A stretch of 64,000 nucleotides of DNA from Hyphomicrobiales bacterium (GCA_002401155.1 NVSG01000001.1:372001-436000), one strand, 5' to 3'. Counted from the first letter of the stretch, positions 8,461 to 17,644 are shown. Numbers and translations: made by a program. Notes: generated from the sequence alone by a model not told the origin.

Positions 8461-9762
8461 ATGATCGAGCGTTATTCGCGACCTGAGATGGTTTCCATCT
8501 GGTCTGCCCAATCCAAATTCAAAATCTGGTTCGAAATCGAAGCCCATGCCTGTGATGCACTGGCAGAACTCGGCGTTATTCCGGCAGAAGCTGCCAAGAC
8601 CATCTGGGATAAAGCCGGCGACATTGATTTCGACGTTGCCCGCATCGATGAAATCGAAGCGGTTACCAAGCATGATGTTATCGCCTTCCTCACGCATCTG
8701 GCCGAAATCGTGGGCCCCGATTCCCGGTTCATTCATCAAGGCATGACTTCATCCGATGTGCTGGATACCTGCTTCAACGTGCAATTGACCAAAGCCGCCG
8801 ACCTATTACTGGCTGATCTGGATAAATTACTGGCAGCGCTAAAAACCCGCGCCATGGAACATAAAGACACCATCACCATTGGCCGCTCTCACGCCATTCA
8901 CGCCGAACCAACAACCTTCGGCCTGAAACTTGCACAAGCCTACGCTGAATTCGAGCGCTGCAAAAAGCGCCTGATCAATGCCCGCGAAGAAATCGCCACC
9001 TGCGCCATTTCAGGCGCCGTTGGCACCTTCGCCAATATCGATCCGCGCATTGAAGAACACGTGGCCAAAGCCATGGGGCTTGCAATTGAACCTGTCTCGA
9101 CACAGGTGATCCCGCGTGATCGCCACGCCATGTTCTTTGTAACACTGGCTGTGATTGCCTCATCGGTCGAACGTCTTTCAATCGAGATCAGACATTTGCA
9201 GCGCACCGAGGTTTTGGAGGTTGAGGAATTTTTCTCCCCCGGCCAAAAAGGCTCCTCCGCCATGCCTCATAAGCGCAACCCGATATTGACAGAAAACCTC
9301 ACGGGCCTTGCCCGCATGGTGCGTTCCTATGCCATGCCTGCCATGGAAAACGTAGCCCTTTGGCACGAGCGTGATATCTCCCATTCATCGGTTGAGCGCA
9401 TGATTGGCCCGGACTCTACCATCACACTGGATTTTGCCCTCGGCCGCCTGACAGGCGTCATCGAAAAACTTCTGGTTTATCCAGATAACATGATGAAAAA
9501 CATGAACAAATTCAAAGGCCTCGTCCATTCCCAACGCGTATTGCTGGCCCTTACCCAAGCGGGCGTATCGCGCGAAGATAGCTATCGTCTGGTTCAGCGC
9601 AATGCCATGAGAGTTTGGGATGAAGGCAAAGATTTCCTCGAAGAATTGTTGGGCGACAAAGAAGTACTGGCCGCCCTTTCCGAAGAAGAAATCCGGGATA
9701 AATTTGATCTCAGCTATCACACCAAACACGTAGACACGATTTTCAAACGGGTATTTGGCTAG
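8461..9762 (+). CDS. purB: adenylosuccinate lyase
   Basis: A 433-residue fumarase/aspartase superfamily enzyme that acts twice in purine synthesis: it cleaves SAICAR to AICAR and adenylosuccinate to AMP, releasing fumarate. The superfamily signature GSSAMPHKRNP lies near residue 264, with the substrate motifs TSSDVLDT near residue 97 and GRSHAIHAEPTTFG near residue 141. Length is normal for the short bacterial PurB. AAGGA stands before the ATG. It lies about 2.6 kb from purC with other genes between, as is common in this order. Confidence 0.97.
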   Translation: MIERYSRPEMVSIWSAQSKFKIWFEIEAHACDALAELGVIPAEAAKTIWDKAGDIDFDVARIDEIEAVTKHDVIAFLTHLAEIVGPDSRFIHQGMTSSDVLDTCFNVQLTKAADLLLADLDKLLAALKTRAMEHKDTITIGRSHAIHAEPTTFGLKLAQAYAEFERCKKRLINAREEIATCAISGAVGTFANIDPRIEEHVAKAMGLAIEPVSTQVIPRDRHAMFFVTLAVIASSVERLSIEIRHLQRTEVLEVEEFFSPGQKGSSAMPHKRNPILTENLTGLARMVRSYAMPAMENVALWHERDISHSSVERMIGPDSTITLDFALGRLTGVIEKLLVYPDNMMKNMNKFKGLVHSQRVLLALTQAGVSREDSYRLVQRNAMRVWDEGKDFLEELLGDKEVLAALSEEEIRDKFDLSYHTKHVDTIFKRVFG

Positions 9763-9765
9763 GCC

Positions 9766-9796
9766 TTGAGATTGATAGGAAAAATCCCTATCTCAA
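9766..9796 (+). promoter_or_regulatory. leader hairpin before the hydrolase gene
   Basis: The outer stem is TTGAG (9766-9770) with CTCAA (9792-9796) and the inner stem ATAGG (9775-9779) with CCTAT (9787-9791), with a four-base bulge on the left arm. It spans most of the purB-hydrolase gap and ends four bases before the hydrolase ATG. It is not followed by a T-run, so it looks more like a processing or translation-control element than a terminator. Confidence 0.4.
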
Positions 9797-9800
9797 CATC

Positions 9801-10355
9801 ATGAAAACAACAGACGCAGAAGTATTATTTGTCCCCGGTTATAAGGGAGCAGGCACTGACCATTGGCAAACCCGGTGGGAGAGCAAGCTTTCGGCTGCGC
9901 GTATGGTCGCCATGGGCGATTGGCACAAGCCGGTGTTTGAAGAGTGGAAAGAAAATCTGATTGCGGAAGTCGCCAAGTGCGAAAAGCCTGTGCTGCTGAT
10001 CGGCCATTCCATCGGCTCGCAGGTTATCGTGCGTGCCGCTGCAGAGTTCTCAAAACCCATTGCAGGCGCAATGCTGGTTGCACCACCTGATGTGGAAAAT
10101 CCCGATATCAGCCCCAAACACCTGCTGACCTTCGGCCCAACATCACGCGAACCGCTGACTTTCCCGTCGATCACGGTTGCCAGCCGCAACGATCCGTTTT
10201 GTTCGATAGAAAAAGCAGAAGATATGGCAGCCGCATGGGGCTCAGTGTTCATGGACGCAGGCGAATGTGGCCACATCAATCACGAAAGCGGCCAAGGCCC
10301 ATGGCCCGAAGGACTGATGGTATTCAGCAAATTTATCTCAAAGCTGGAAGTTTAA
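9801..10355 (+). CDS. RBBP9/YdeN family alpha/beta hydrolase
   Basis: A 184-residue serine hydrolase of the RBBP9/YdeN family (PF06821). The nucleophile elbow GHSIGS has Ser at residue 70; the start FVPGYKGAGTDHWQTRWE is typical of the family, and later segments ASRNDPFCS and GHINHESGQGPWPEG provide the probable Asp and His of the triad. Substrate unknown. The ATG has no good SD, and a bulged hairpin at 9766-9796 ends just before it. It follows purB by 38 bases and may be read from the same transcript. It is convergent with ppa. Confidence 0.85.
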   Translation: MKTTDAEVLFVPGYKGAGTDHWQTRWESKLSAARMVAMGDWHKPVFEEWKENLIAEVAKCEKPVLLIGHSIGSQVIVRAAAEFSKPIAGAMLVAPPDVENPDISPKHLLTFGPTSREPLTFPSITVASRNDPFCSIEKAEDMAAAWGSVFMDAGECGHINHESGQGPWPEGLMVFSKFISKLEV

Positions 10356-10377
10356 GGCTTATTCCATGGAAACGCGA

Positions 10378-10448
10378 AGGTGGCGAAGAGCCACCTGGCG
10401 CTAGCTGCGCCGCGCTTTCGCAGGCCCGAGCAAAGCGAGGATGTGCCG
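10378..10448. repeat. structured intergenic repeat, copy A
   Basis: This sequence shares roughly 70 percent identity with 45074-45144. It can fold into three consecutive hairpins: AGGTGGC (10378-10384) with GCCACCT (10390-10396) around a GAAGA loop; GGCGC (10397-10401) with GCGCC (10407-10411); and CGCTTT (10413-10418) with AAAGCG (10432-10437) around a loop containing AGGCCCGAGC. It fills the tail-to-tail gap between the hydrolase gene and ppa, a typical site for REP-like elements. Confidence 0.6.
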
Positions 10449-10458
10449 TGAGAACAAA

Positions 10459-10983
10459 CTACTTAGCTCTGGCAATCGCTTCCATGATCAGGCGCTTGGC
10501 CTCATCCACATCGCCCCAAGCGCCGATTTTAACCCATTTTCCCGGCTCCAGATCTTTGTAATGCTCAAAGAAATGTTCTATCTGCTGAATAGTGATTTCC
10601 GGCAGATCCGAGTAGTTTGCTACATTTTCATAGCGTTTAGTCAGAGCGGTAGAAGGAACAGCCAGAATTTTTTCATCCTGCCCGGCATTATCTTCCATGA
10701 TCAGAACCCCAACAGGGCGCACATTAATCACACACCCCGGAATAAGCGGCCTGGTATTACAAATCAGCACGTCAATCGGGTCGCCATCATCCGACAATGT
10801 GTGCGGCACGAAGCCGTAATTGCCCGGATAGGTCATCGGAGTATATAAAAAGCGGTCAACGACCAGCGTTCCCGCTTCCTTATCCATTTCATATTTAATC
10901 GGTTGGCCCCCAACGGGAACCTCAACAATTACGTTGATATCATCGGGCGGGTTATCGCCAATGGAAATCGCATCAATGCGCAT
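10459..10983 (-). CDS. ppa: inorganic pyrophosphatase
   Basis: A 174-residue family I soluble pyrophosphatase, which hydrolyses PPi to phosphate in the cytoplasm and so pulls biosynthetic reactions forward. The signature DDGDPIDVL with the metal-binding aspartates is present near residue 65, as is [11 protein letters not shown] just before it and the Lys-Arg/Tyr segment [14 protein letters not shown] near residue 135. Length is standard for bacteria. It lies about 46 bases downstream of the aldolase gene on the same strand and is convergent with the hydrolase gene across repeat copy A. Confidence 0.96.
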   Translation of the reverse strand: MRIDAISIGDNPPDDINVIVEVPVGGQPIKYEMDKEAGTLVVDRFLYTPMTYPGNYGFVPHTLSDDGDPIDVLICNTRPLIPGCVINVRPVGVLIMEDNAGQDEKILAVPSTALTKRYENVANYSDLPEITIQQIEHFFEHYKDLEPGKWVKIGAWGDVDEAKRLIMEAIARAK

Positions 10984-11029
10984 GGGTTATTCCTGTAAAA
11001 TTGCCAGTACCAGCCAGTATTAGCCGGTC

Positions 11030-11788
11030 CTAAAAGTCTAGATCGAGGTGATATTCTGCGCCCTTGGCAAGGTAAGTGCCATCATAGCCAATGGTGATCA
11101 ACTTAAACCCCAGTGAATGAGCCAGATTTGCGTGCTCCGGTGTCATGGCAAAGGCTGTAGCAATCTTGCCAATGGCATTCACCCGCTTCGCAATATCCGT
11201 GATTTGTTCAATCGAACCAGCACCATAAGCATCCGGCACGGGATCACCTGCCAAAGAGATTGAAAAATCTCCCGGCCCGATCAAAATCCCGTCAATGCCC
11301 TCAACCCCGATGATTTCATCCAGATTGTCATAGGCTTCGCGCGTCTCAATCATCGCAATAGCAAACGAATTATCGTTGATCGTGCGCATATATTCCGCAG
11401 GATCAGCCTTATAAAGCGCAATCGCCTGAGCCGGCCCGTGGGAACGGCTACCATTGGGCGGATATTTCACCGATGCCGCGAAGCGTTCGGCATCAGCCTT
11501 ATTATTGATCATCGGTGCCACAACACTCAACGCACCAAAATCCATCGCCCGTTCAGCCATATCCCATCGCCCAACCGGAATACGCACCATTGGTGGTTTT
11601 CCGGCATGAACAATTTCGGCGATTCCGGCCAAAATGCTGGATTCATCCAGATAGCCATGCTGCACATCAAGCAAGGCAACATCAAAATCGAAACGAGCCA
11701 TGCTGGCAATGTATTGTGGATCACGCATGCCAAGCCAGCAGGTCTTGAGAACCTTACCGCTGGCAAACGCCTCTTTCAGTCGGTTCAT
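11030..11788 (-). CDS. HpcH/HpaI family aldolase
   Basis: A 252-residue class II aldolase/citrate lyase family enzyme similar to 2,4-dihydroxyhept-2-ene-1,7-dioate aldolase (HpaI). Visible family features are LLDVQHGYLD near residue 40, PMVRIPVG, and the metal-binding region MIETREAYDNLDEI followed by GIDGILIGPGDFSISLAG. Such enzymes cleave 2-keto-3-hydroxy acids into pyruvate and an aldehyde and are often promiscuous. No aromatic-degradation genes are nearby, so the physiological substrate is unknown. The start ATG shares one base with the stop of the DUF1476 gene (TAATG). Confidence 0.85.
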   Translation of the reverse strand: MNRLKEAFASGKVLKTCWLGMRDPQYIASMARFDFDVALLDVQHGYLDESSILAGIAEIVHAGKPPMVRIPVGRWDMAERAMDFGALSVVAPMINNKADAERFAASVKYPPNGSRSHGPAQAIALYKADPAEYMRTINDNSFAIAMIETREAYDNLDEIIGVEGIDGILIGPGDFSISLAGDPVPDAYGAGSIEQITDIAKRVNAIGKIATAFAMTPEHANLAHSLGFKLITIGYDGTYLAKGAEYHLDLDF

Positions 11789-12111
11789 TAGCTGTCGGAC
11801 TGAATCTGTTTTACCGCTTCATCCATCAACTCAGACATGGTGCGTCTGATCTGGTGGTCGGATTGATCTACATTGCCCGCATCGAAGTCACCGCGAATTT
11901 TGCGGAATACGTCTTCATCACCCGGCTCTTCAAAATCCGAGCGGATAACCTCTTTAGCGTATTCATCTGCTTCATCGGCAGATTTTCCGAGTTTTTCGGC
12001 AGCCCAAAGGCCCAGCAATTTATTGCGCCGGGCTTCAGCCTTGAATTTCAGTTCTGCGTCGTGGGCAAATTTGTTCTCAAAAACATCACCGCGATCATCT
12101 ATGCTGCTCAT
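11788..12111 (-). CDS. DUF1476 protein, F1-ATPase inhibitor zeta
   Basis: A 107-residue, highly charged helical protein. The pattern DRGDVFENKFAHDAELKFKA followed by RRNKLLGLWAAEKLG is diagnostic of DUF1476. In Paracoccus the member of this family is the zeta subunit, which blocks ATP hydrolysis by F1-ATPase through its N-terminal helix, replacing epsilon in that role. Rhizobial homologues are conserved, with inhibition less strict in some species. It is divergent from purC across a 250-base gap and couples to the aldolase gene downstream by a one-base overlap. Function is transferred from the Paracoccus family member. Confidence 0.9.
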   Translation of the reverse strand: MSSIDDRGDVFENKFAHDAELKFKAEARRNKLLGLWAAEKLGKSADEADEYAKEVIRSDFEEPGDEDVFRKIRGDFDAGNVDQSDHQIRRTMSELMDEAVKQIQSDS

Positions 12112-12361
12112 AACAAGCCTCCGTTTGAATTCTCTTACCTTTCATATAAGCAAGAGTGCGCCTATTTTGAACCAGAAATTCAAATTATTTCAATTCTTTC
12201 TGCTAACCGCGACAAAATGTGTGAATTCTCCGTTTTGTTGGGCTAATGGCCATAATCTTAGTTGAATGCCTGCACCCGTTTTCGTATGAGTAACTGTAAC
12301 TCCGACAGTAAATTTTGATTCCGATGCATATCCGCATTGGCTAACTGGAAATTTTATCATC

Positions 12362-13141
12362 ATGACCAGACGTCGCCGTATTTATGAAGGCAAGGCCAAA
12401 ATTCTCTATGAGGGTCCTGAGCCCGGCACATTGGTGCAGTTTTTCAAGGATGACGCTACCGCCTTTAATGCCAAGAAACACGATATCATCGATGGCAAGG
12501 GTGTGCTGAACAACCGAATTTCCGAATACATCTTTACCAGCCTCAATCGCATCGGTATTCCCACTCACTTCATCAAGCGGCTCAACATGCGCGAGCAGCT
12601 GATCAAGGAAGTGGAAATCATCCCGATTGAAGTGGTTGTGCGCAACATCGCCGCCGGTCAACTCTCCGAACGTCTGGGAATTCCCGAAGGCGAAGTGCTG
12701 CCGCGCTCGATCATCGAATTCTACTACAAAAAAGACGAGCTCAACGATCCGCTGGTTTCCGAAGAACACATCACCGCGTTTGGCTGGGCAACGCCTCAGG
12801 AAATCGACGACATGATGGCGCTGGCCATCCGGGTCAATGATTTCCTCTCCGGGCTTTTCCTCGGTGTCGGCATTCAACTGGTCGATTTCAAAATCGAACT
12901 GGGTCGCCTCTATGAAAACGACATCATGCGCATCATCGTTGCCGACGAAATTTCTCCCGATTGCTGCCGCCTGTGGGATGTGAAAACCAACAAAAAGCTG
13001 GATAAAGACCGCTTTCGTCAGGATATGGGTGGCCTATTGGATGCCTATAACGAAGTCGCAACCCGCCTTGGCCTAATCAATGAAAACGAAGCACCGCGCG
13101 GCAAAGGCCCTGTGCTGGTTAAGTCCGACAAGGAAGATTAA
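12362..13141 (+). CDS. purC: phosphoribosylaminoimidazole-succinocarboxamide synthase
   Basis: A 259-residue SAICAR synthetase, which joins CAIR and aspartate using ATP in purine synthesis. The N-terminal [15 protein letters not shown] and the central [17 protein letters not shown] and [11 protein letters not shown] motifs are characteristic. It heads an operon in which purS begins at the very next base after the stop, then purQ, a lipoprotein, purL, bolA, a microprotein and probably grxD. The rhizobial purC length is about 254-260, so this is complete. The promoter should lie in 12112-12361, divergent from the DUF1476 gene. Confidence 0.96.
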   Translation: MTRRRRIYEGKAKILYEGPEPGTLVQFFKDDATAFNAKKHDIIDGKGVLNNRISEYIFTSLNRIGIPTHFIKRLNMREQLIKEVEIIPIEVVVRNIAAGQLSERLGIPEGEVLPRSIIEFYYKKDELNDPLVSEEHITAFGWATPQEIDDMMALAIRVNDFLSGLFLGVGIQLVDFKIELGRLYENDIMRIIVADEISPDCCRLWDVKTNKKLDKDRFRQDMGGLLDAYNEVATRLGLINENEAPRGKGPVLVKSDKED

Positions 13142-13384
13142 GTGATAAAAGCACGCATAACCGTAACCCTGAAAGCAGGCGTACTCGACCCACAGGGAAA
13201 AGCCATTGAAGGCGGATTATCCGCTCTCGGTTTTTCTGGCGTGGAATCTGTACGTCAGGGCAAGATTTTCGATATGGAAGTCGAAGGCGACGACAAGAAG
13301 GCCGCACAGGAAAATTTAGAATCCATGTGCGCCAAACTCTTGGCCAACACTGTGATTGAAGATTACCACGTGGAAATCGTTTAA
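13142..13384 (+). CDS. purS: FGAM synthase subunit PurS
   Basis: An 80-residue PurS subunit of phosphoribosylformylglycinamidine synthase, which with PurQ and small PurL converts FGAR and glutamine to FGAM. Typical features are RITVTLKAGVLDPQGKAIEG at the start and LLANTVIEDYHVEIV at the end. The start codon is GTG immediately after the purC stop, with AAGGA about nine bases upstream inside purC. purQ begins three bases after its stop. The presence of purS and purQ as separate genes agrees with the short PurL encoded downstream. Confidence 0.95.
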   Translation: MIKARITVTLKAGVLDPQGKAIEGGLSALGFSGVESVRQGKIFDMEVEGDDKKAAQENLESMCAKLLANTVIEDYHVEIV

Positions 13385-13387
13385 CCC

Positions 13388-14068
13388 ATGAAAACCGCCA
13401 TCATCCAGTTCCCCGGCTCAAATCGCGACCGCGATATGATTGCCGCCCTGACCAAAATCAGCGGTGTGGCACCGGCAAAAGTCTGGCACACTGAAACAGA
13501 AGTTCCCGACGCCGATTTAATCATCATTCCCGGTGGTTTTTCCTACGGCGACTATCTGCGTTCCGGTGCGATTGCCGCCCGCTCCCCGATCATGGATGCA
13601 GTACGAACAGCCGCCGATAAAGGCGTATTGGTACTGGGCGTATGCAATGGTTTCCAGATATTAGCTGAAGCAGGAATGTTACCCGGCGCTTTGATGCGCA
13701 ATGCAGGGTTAAAGTTCGTGTGCAAACAGATAAAACTGCAAGTCACCAACAACAAAACCCAATTCACACACCTTTACGAACAGGACGAAGTCATCCCCTG
13801 CCCTGTCGCACACCACGACGGTAATTATTTCGCGGATGCTGAAACCCTAAAGAAAATCGAAGGCGAAGGTCAGGTCGTATTCCGCTACGCCGAGGGAACA
13901 AACCCCAATGGTTCCATCAACGATATCGCCGGCATCATCAATGAGGCTGGAAACGTGCTCGGCATGATGCCTCATCCGGAAAACCTGATTGAGCCTGATC
14001 ACGGCGGCGATGCCGGAAAATATCTGTTCGAAAGCGCGCTCAAACCATTATTGGAAGCAGCCGCGTGA
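13388..14068 (+). CDS. purQ: FGAM synthase glutaminase subunit PurQ
   Basis: A 226-residue class I glutamine amidotransferase that supplies ammonia to PurL. The nucleophile elbow is [10 protein letters not shown], with the catalytic Cys near residue 87, and the His-Glu pair is in [15 protein letters not shown] near the C-terminus. [10 protein letters not shown] at the start is the usual PurQ N-terminal motif. Its TGA stop overlaps the GTG start of the next gene, a lipoprotein, rather than purL directly. Confidence 0.96.
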   Translation: MKTAIIQFPGSNRDRDMIAALTKISGVAPAKVWHTETEVPDADLIIIPGGFSYGDYLRSGAIAARSPIMDAVRTAADKGVLVLGVCNGFQILAEAGMLPGALMRNAGLKFVCKQIKLQVTNNKTQFTHLYEQDEVIPCPVAHHDGNYFADAETLKKIEGEGQVVFRYAEGTNPNGSINDIAGIINEAGNVLGMMPHPENLIEPDHGGDAGKYLFESALKPLLEAAA

Positions 14069-14481
14069 ATAAGGTTGGTGGAAAGATAGGCATCTTCTTG
14101 AGCATCGCACTCCTTAGCGCCTGCCAATCCGGACAACCTTCAGATAGTTTGAGCCTCACCACCCAATCGTCCCCCTCTAGTGTCATCGTCTCGGTTGCAA
14201 AAATCATCCAGACTTGCTGGTTCAAATCCCACGACCCGGCTTTCAGGGCCTATAAACTGGCAAATGAAGTTAATTCCTATGCCGGTCGCCCGCGCCTATT
14301 GCTGGTTCCCAAAAACAATCCCGGCGGCCTTCCTGAGCTGGTAGTTCAGGCCGAAAAGAGCGGCAATTCCACAAATCTCCAAACTTACGGACCAATCCTT
14401 TCCGGCAGCAATGGCAAGCGTATCACCGACGATATCAAACGTTGGTCGCGCGGCAATTCTTCCTGCAAGGCATTCGGCTAA
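14065..14481 (+). CDS. small lipoprotein inside the purine operon, unknown function
   Basis: A 138-residue protein with a short N-terminal hydrophobic stretch and a lipobox LLSAC, with lipidated Cys at residue 20. The rest has no domain I recognise; there are further cysteines in QTCWFKS and near the C-terminus in NSSCKAFG, which could form a disulfide. The GTG start overlaps the purQ stop (GTGA), and its own stop is six bases before purL, so it is locked into purine-operon translation. Why an envelope lipoprotein sits between two subunits of FGAM synthase is not explained by sequence; I believe similar insertions occur in other rhizobia. Confidence 0.75.
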   Translation: MNKVGGKIGIFLSIALLSACQSGQPSDSLSLTTQSSPSSVIVSVAKIIQTCWFKSHDPAFRAYKLANEVNSYAGRPRLLLVPKNNPGGLPELVVQAEKSGNSTNLQTYGPILSGSNGKRITDDIKRWSRGNSSCKAFG

Positions 14482-14487
14482 AACATC

Positions 14488-16725
14488 ATGAGCATTAGTA
14501 ACACCCGAAAAATCACACCCGAACTGGTCGACGAACACGGCCTGAACACGGAAGAATATGACCAGATCGTCGTCCTCACCGGGCGCGAACCAAGCTATAC
14601 AGAGCTTGGCATCTGGTCGGCCATGTGGAACGAGCACTGCTCTTATAAATCCTCCAAAAAATGGCTAAAAACCTTGCCCACCGAAGGGCCACAAGTGGTG
14701 CTTGGACCGGGCGAGAATGCCGGTGTGGTCGATATCGGCGATGGCGACGTGGTGGTTTTCAAAATGGAAAGCCATAACCACCCCTCTTACATCGAACCTT
14801 ATCAGGGCGCGGCCACCGGCATGGGCGGCATTTTGCGCGATATATTCACCATGGGCGCACGGCCAATTGCCGCGATGAACGCCCTTCGTTTCGGTTCGCC
14901 CGACCATCCAAAAACCCGCCATCTGGTTTCCGGTGTGGTTTCAGGCATTGGCGGTTACGGTAATTCATTCGGCGTGCCAACCGTTGGCGGCGAAGTCAAT
15001 TTCCACTCCCGCTACAATGACAACATTCTGGTCAACGCCTTTGCTGCCGGTATCGCCAAAGCGGATGCCATTTTCCTTTCCGAAGCCAAAGGTATCGGGC
15101 TTCCCGTCGTTTATCTAGGCGCAAAAACCGGACGCGATGGCGTTGGTGGCGCAACCATGGCCTCGGCAGAGTTCGATGAAAACATCGAAGATAAACGCCC
15201 AACCGTACAGGTTGGCGATCCCTTCACCGAAAAATGTCTGCTCGAAGCCTGTCTTGAACTTATGAAGACCGGCGCAGTCATTGCCATTCAGGATATGGGT
15301 GCCGCTGGTCTCACCTGTTCCGCCGTTGAAATGGGCGCAAAAGGTAACCTCGGCATCGAATTAAACCTCGATCTTGTGCCTTGCCGCGAAGACAATATGA
15401 CCGCCTATGAAATGATGCTTTCTGAAAGTCAGGAACGCATGTTGATGGTGCTCGATCCCGACAAAGAAGAAGTTGCCAAGGCAATCTTCGTCAAATGGGG
15501 CCTCGATTTTGCGATTGTCGGCAAAACTACTGATGATCTGCGCTTCCGCATCTTCCATCAGGGCGAACAGGTCGCCGACCTGCCAATCAAAGAGTTGGGC
15601 GACGAAGCCCCCGAATATGACCGCCCCTATATCGAACCCGGCAAACATTCAGATCTCACCGCCGACATGGTGGAAGACGTCAAAGACTATAACAAGGCAT
15701 TGAAAACCCTGTTGCATTCTCCAGATATCTGCTCACGCCGCTGGGTCTGGGAACAATATGACACGCTCATTCAGGGCAATTCTTTGCAAATCCCCGGTGG
15801 CGATGCCGGTATTGTCCGAATCGAAAACGAAGACGGCGAAACAACCGGCAAAGCGCTCGCATTCGCCTGCGATGTAACCCCGCGTTATTGCGAAGCCGAT
15901 GCCTTTGAAGGCGGTAAGCAGGCCGTTGCCGAAGTCTATCGCAACCTCACTGCGGTTGGCGCACAGCCTCTCGCCTCCACCGATAATCTCAATTTCGGCA
16001 ATCCCGAAAAACCTGAAATCATGGGCACTTTCGTCAAGGCCATCGAAGGCATTGGCGAAGCCGTTCTGGCGCTCGATATGCCCATCGTTTCCGGCAATGT
16101 ATCGCTCTATAACGAGACGCAGGGCCAGGCCATCCTGCCAACCCCAACCATTGGCGGCGTCGGCCTTATCCCCGATTCAAGCAAATGCGTTACCATTGGC
16201 GGCGCAAATGAAGGCGACGTATTGTTCCTGATTGGCACCGAGGCCGAACATCTCGGCCAATCCCTCTATATGCGCGAATGTCTCGATATCGAAGACGGCC
16301 CACCACCGCCCGTTGATCTGATGCTGGAAAAGGCCCGTGGCGATTTCGTCCGCGCTGCAATCAGAGGCGATTATGCCCATGCATGCCACGACATCTCCGA
16401 TGGAGGTTTAGCCGTGGCGCTTGCAGAAATGGCAATGGCCAGCGGCAAAGGCGCAAACATCGAACTTACCAGCGACATGCCCCACGCGGCCCTCTTCGGC
16501 GAAGATCAGGCCCGCTACATTCTTGCGGTAAATGCCGAATACGCCGATATGTTCGCCGCCAATTCTGAAGGTTCCGGCGTATCATTTGTAAAGCTTGGCA
16601 CAGTTGAGGGAGACAAACTGATTATTGGCGACTATATTTCCCTTTCCGTGCAAGAAATGAAACAATTGCACGAATCATGGTTCCCCGATTTCATGGACGG
16701 CACAAAGCTGGAAGCGGCTGAATAG
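14488..16725 (+). CDS. purL: FGAM synthase large subunit (small-type PurL)
   Basis: A 745-residue ATP-dependent synthase subunit of the PurLQS type, which makes FGAM from FGAR. The length fits the small-type PurL of Gram-positives and alphaproteobacteria rather than the 1300-residue enterobacterial form. Signatures include EHCSYKSSK near residue 50, [19 protein letters not shown] near residue 93 and the second-half glycine-rich [16 protein letters not shown] and [15 protein letters not shown]. Its stop TAG overlaps an AGGAG SD serving bolA. Confidence 0.97.
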   Translation: MSISNTRKITPELVDEHGLNTEEYDQIVVLTGREPSYTELGIWSAMWNEHCSYKSSKKWLKTLPTEGPQVVLGPGENAGVVDIGDGDVVVFKMESHNHPSYIEPYQGAATGMGGILRDIFTMGARPIAAMNALRFGSPDHPKTRHLVSGVVSGIGGYGNSFGVPTVGGEVNFHSRYNDNILVNAFAAGIAKADAIFLSEAKGIGLPVVYLGAKTGRDGVGGATMASAEFDENIEDKRPTVQVGDPFTEKCLLEACLELMKTGAVIAIQDMGAAGLTCSAVEMGAKGNLGIELNLDLVPCREDNMTAYEMMLSESQERMLMVLDPDKEEVAKAIFVKWGLDFAIVGKTTDDLRFRIFHQGEQVADLPIKELGDEAPEYDRPYIEPGKHSDLTADMVEDVKDYNKALKTLLHSPDICSRRWVWEQYDTLIQGNSLQIPGGDAGIVRIENEDGETTGKALAFACDVTPRYCEADAFEGGKQAVAEVYRNLTAVGAQPLASTDNLNFGNPEKPEIMGTFVKAIEGIGEAVLALDMPIVSGNVSLYNETQGQAILPTPTIGGVGLIPDSSKCVTIGGANEGDVLFLIGTEAEHLGQSLYMRECLDIEDGPPPPVDLMLEKARGDFVRAAIRGDYAHACHDISDGGLAVALAEMAMASGKGANIELTSDMPHAALFGEDQARYILAVNAEYADMFAANSEGSGVSFVKLGTVEGDKLIIGDYISLSVQEMKQLHESWFPDFMDGTKLEAAE

Positions 16726-16737
16726 GAGTTAAACAAT

Positions 16738-16971
16738 ATGGCAATGGATGCTGGCGAAATTGAACGCATGATCATGGAAGCCCTTCCCGACGCAAAAGTC
16801 TCAATCAGAGACCTTGCAGGCGATGGCGACCACTATGCCGCAGAAGTCGTTTCGGAAAGCTTTCGCGGTAAGAGCCGCGTTCAGCAACACCAAATGGTCT
16901 ATAAAGCGCTGCAAGGAAACATGGGCGGCGTATTGCATGCCCTCGCCTTGCAAACCAGCGTTCCAGAGTAA
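16738..16971 (+). CDS. bolA: BolA family protein
   Basis: A 77-residue BolA-like protein. The helix-turn pattern and RGKSRVQQHQMVYKAL segment with its conserved His are typical. BolA proteins bind a [2Fe-2S] cluster jointly with a monothiol CGFS glutaredoxin, and such a glutaredoxin (GrxD) is encoded 219 bases downstream, so the two very likely act together in iron-sulfur trafficking or iron sensing. AGGAG precedes the ATG. Between the two genes lies a 41-codon membrane peptide gene. Confidence 0.93.
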   Translation: MAMDAGEIERMIMEALPDAKVSIRDLAGDGDHYAAEVVSESFRGKSRVQQHQMVYKALQGNMGGVLHALALQTSVPE

Positions 16972-16977
16972 TCAAAA

Positions 16978-17103
16978 GTGACTAGCGGACTGGAAAAAAT
17001 CCCCCGTATTTTCAAGAAACCTATCTGGAAAGATCGGGTTTTTTGGTTTTTCTGGATAGCACTCGCTGTCTGGGTAACCATCTTTTGGGTAATTTTTACG
17101 TGA
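16978..17103 (+). CDS. 41-residue single-pass membrane microprotein
   Basis: A short frame of 42 codons including stop, starting GTG six bases after bolA. The protein begins with a cationic stretch (LEKIPRIFKKPIWKDR) and continues with one very tryptophan- and phenylalanine-rich hydrophobic segment (FWFFWIALAVWVTIFWVIF), which is a probable membrane helix with the N-terminus inside. No strong SD is present beyond reinitiation from bolA (intergenic ATCAAAA). It is not recognised as a named family. Its retention between bolA and grxD suggests it is real, but coding could be tested by conservation. Confidence 0.55.
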   Translation: MTSGLEKIPRIFKKPIWKDRVFWFFWIALAVWVTIFWVIFT

Positions 17104-17189
17104 ACACCTTGTATTTCAAGCGTTTCAGGATATCTTTAGGGTAATCATAAACAGCGCCGGTGCGGCCTTCCAAGCTTAGGAAAAATGAC

Positions 17190-17528
17190 ATGAGCATGAA
17201 CGATTTCATCAAAAATGAAGTAGATACCAATGATGTGGTTCTATTCATGAAGGGAACACCTGATTTTCCTCAGTGTGGATTTTCAGGCCAGGTTACTCAG
17301 ATACTGAATTATCTGGGCGTTGAATTCAAAGGCGTCAATGTTTTGAGCGATGATGAATTGCGCCAAGGCATCAAGGATTACACCCAGTGGCCAACCGTGC
17401 CACAGCTTTACGTTAAGGGCGAATTCGTTGGTGGCTGCGATATCATCCGCGAAATGTTTCAAGCTGGTGAGTTGCAAACGCACCTCACAGAAAAAGGCAT
17501 CGTCCAGCAGAAAAAGGCCGAAGCCTGA
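17190..17528 (+). CDS. grxD: monothiol glutaredoxin, CGFS type
   Basis: A 112-residue monothiol glutaredoxin with the active site PQCGFSG near residues 28-34 and the glutathione-binding WPTVPQLYV and GGCDIIREM segments. This class carries a glutathione-ligated [2Fe-2S] cluster and delivers it to targets, often with BolA, which is encoded just upstream. The start ATG at 17190 has AGGA eight bases before it; an in-frame ATG at 17160 would add ten residues without an SD. A small hairpin (17539-17545 with 17555-17561) follows the gene. Confidence 0.95.
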   Translation: MSMNDFIKNEVDTNDVVLFMKGTPDFPQCGFSGQVTQILNYLGVEFKGVNVLSDDELRQGIKDYTQWPTVPQLYVKGEFVGGCDIIREMFQAGELQTHLTEKGIVQQKKAEA

Positions 17529-17601
17529 TACGTCACTATATCGCCTGATTTCCCGGCGATAAGCTATATGTTGCGGTAAGAGTTTGGAGTTGGTGATTGG
17601 A

Positions 17602-17644
17602 GCACTTCCCGAAAAGTGGGAACCGGTTTTCGGATAAGAAGTGC
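17602..17644. repeat. rhizobial-type palindromic intergenic element
   Basis: A nested palindrome. The outer arms are GCACTTC (17602-17608) and GAAGTGC (17638-17644) and the inner arms CCGAAAA (17609-17615) and TTTTCGG (17627-17633), around GTGGGAACCGG. I recognise the core GTGGGAACCGGTTTTCGG as the type dispersed in genomes of Brucella, Sinorhizobium and relatives (RPE/Bru-RS-like). It lies between grxD and the next lipoprotein gene. Confidence 0.65.

Noticed and set aside
10378..10448. Copy A of the repeat as a tRNA or ordinary terminator
   Set aside because: No cloverleaf, no T-run, and the similarity to copy B explains it better.
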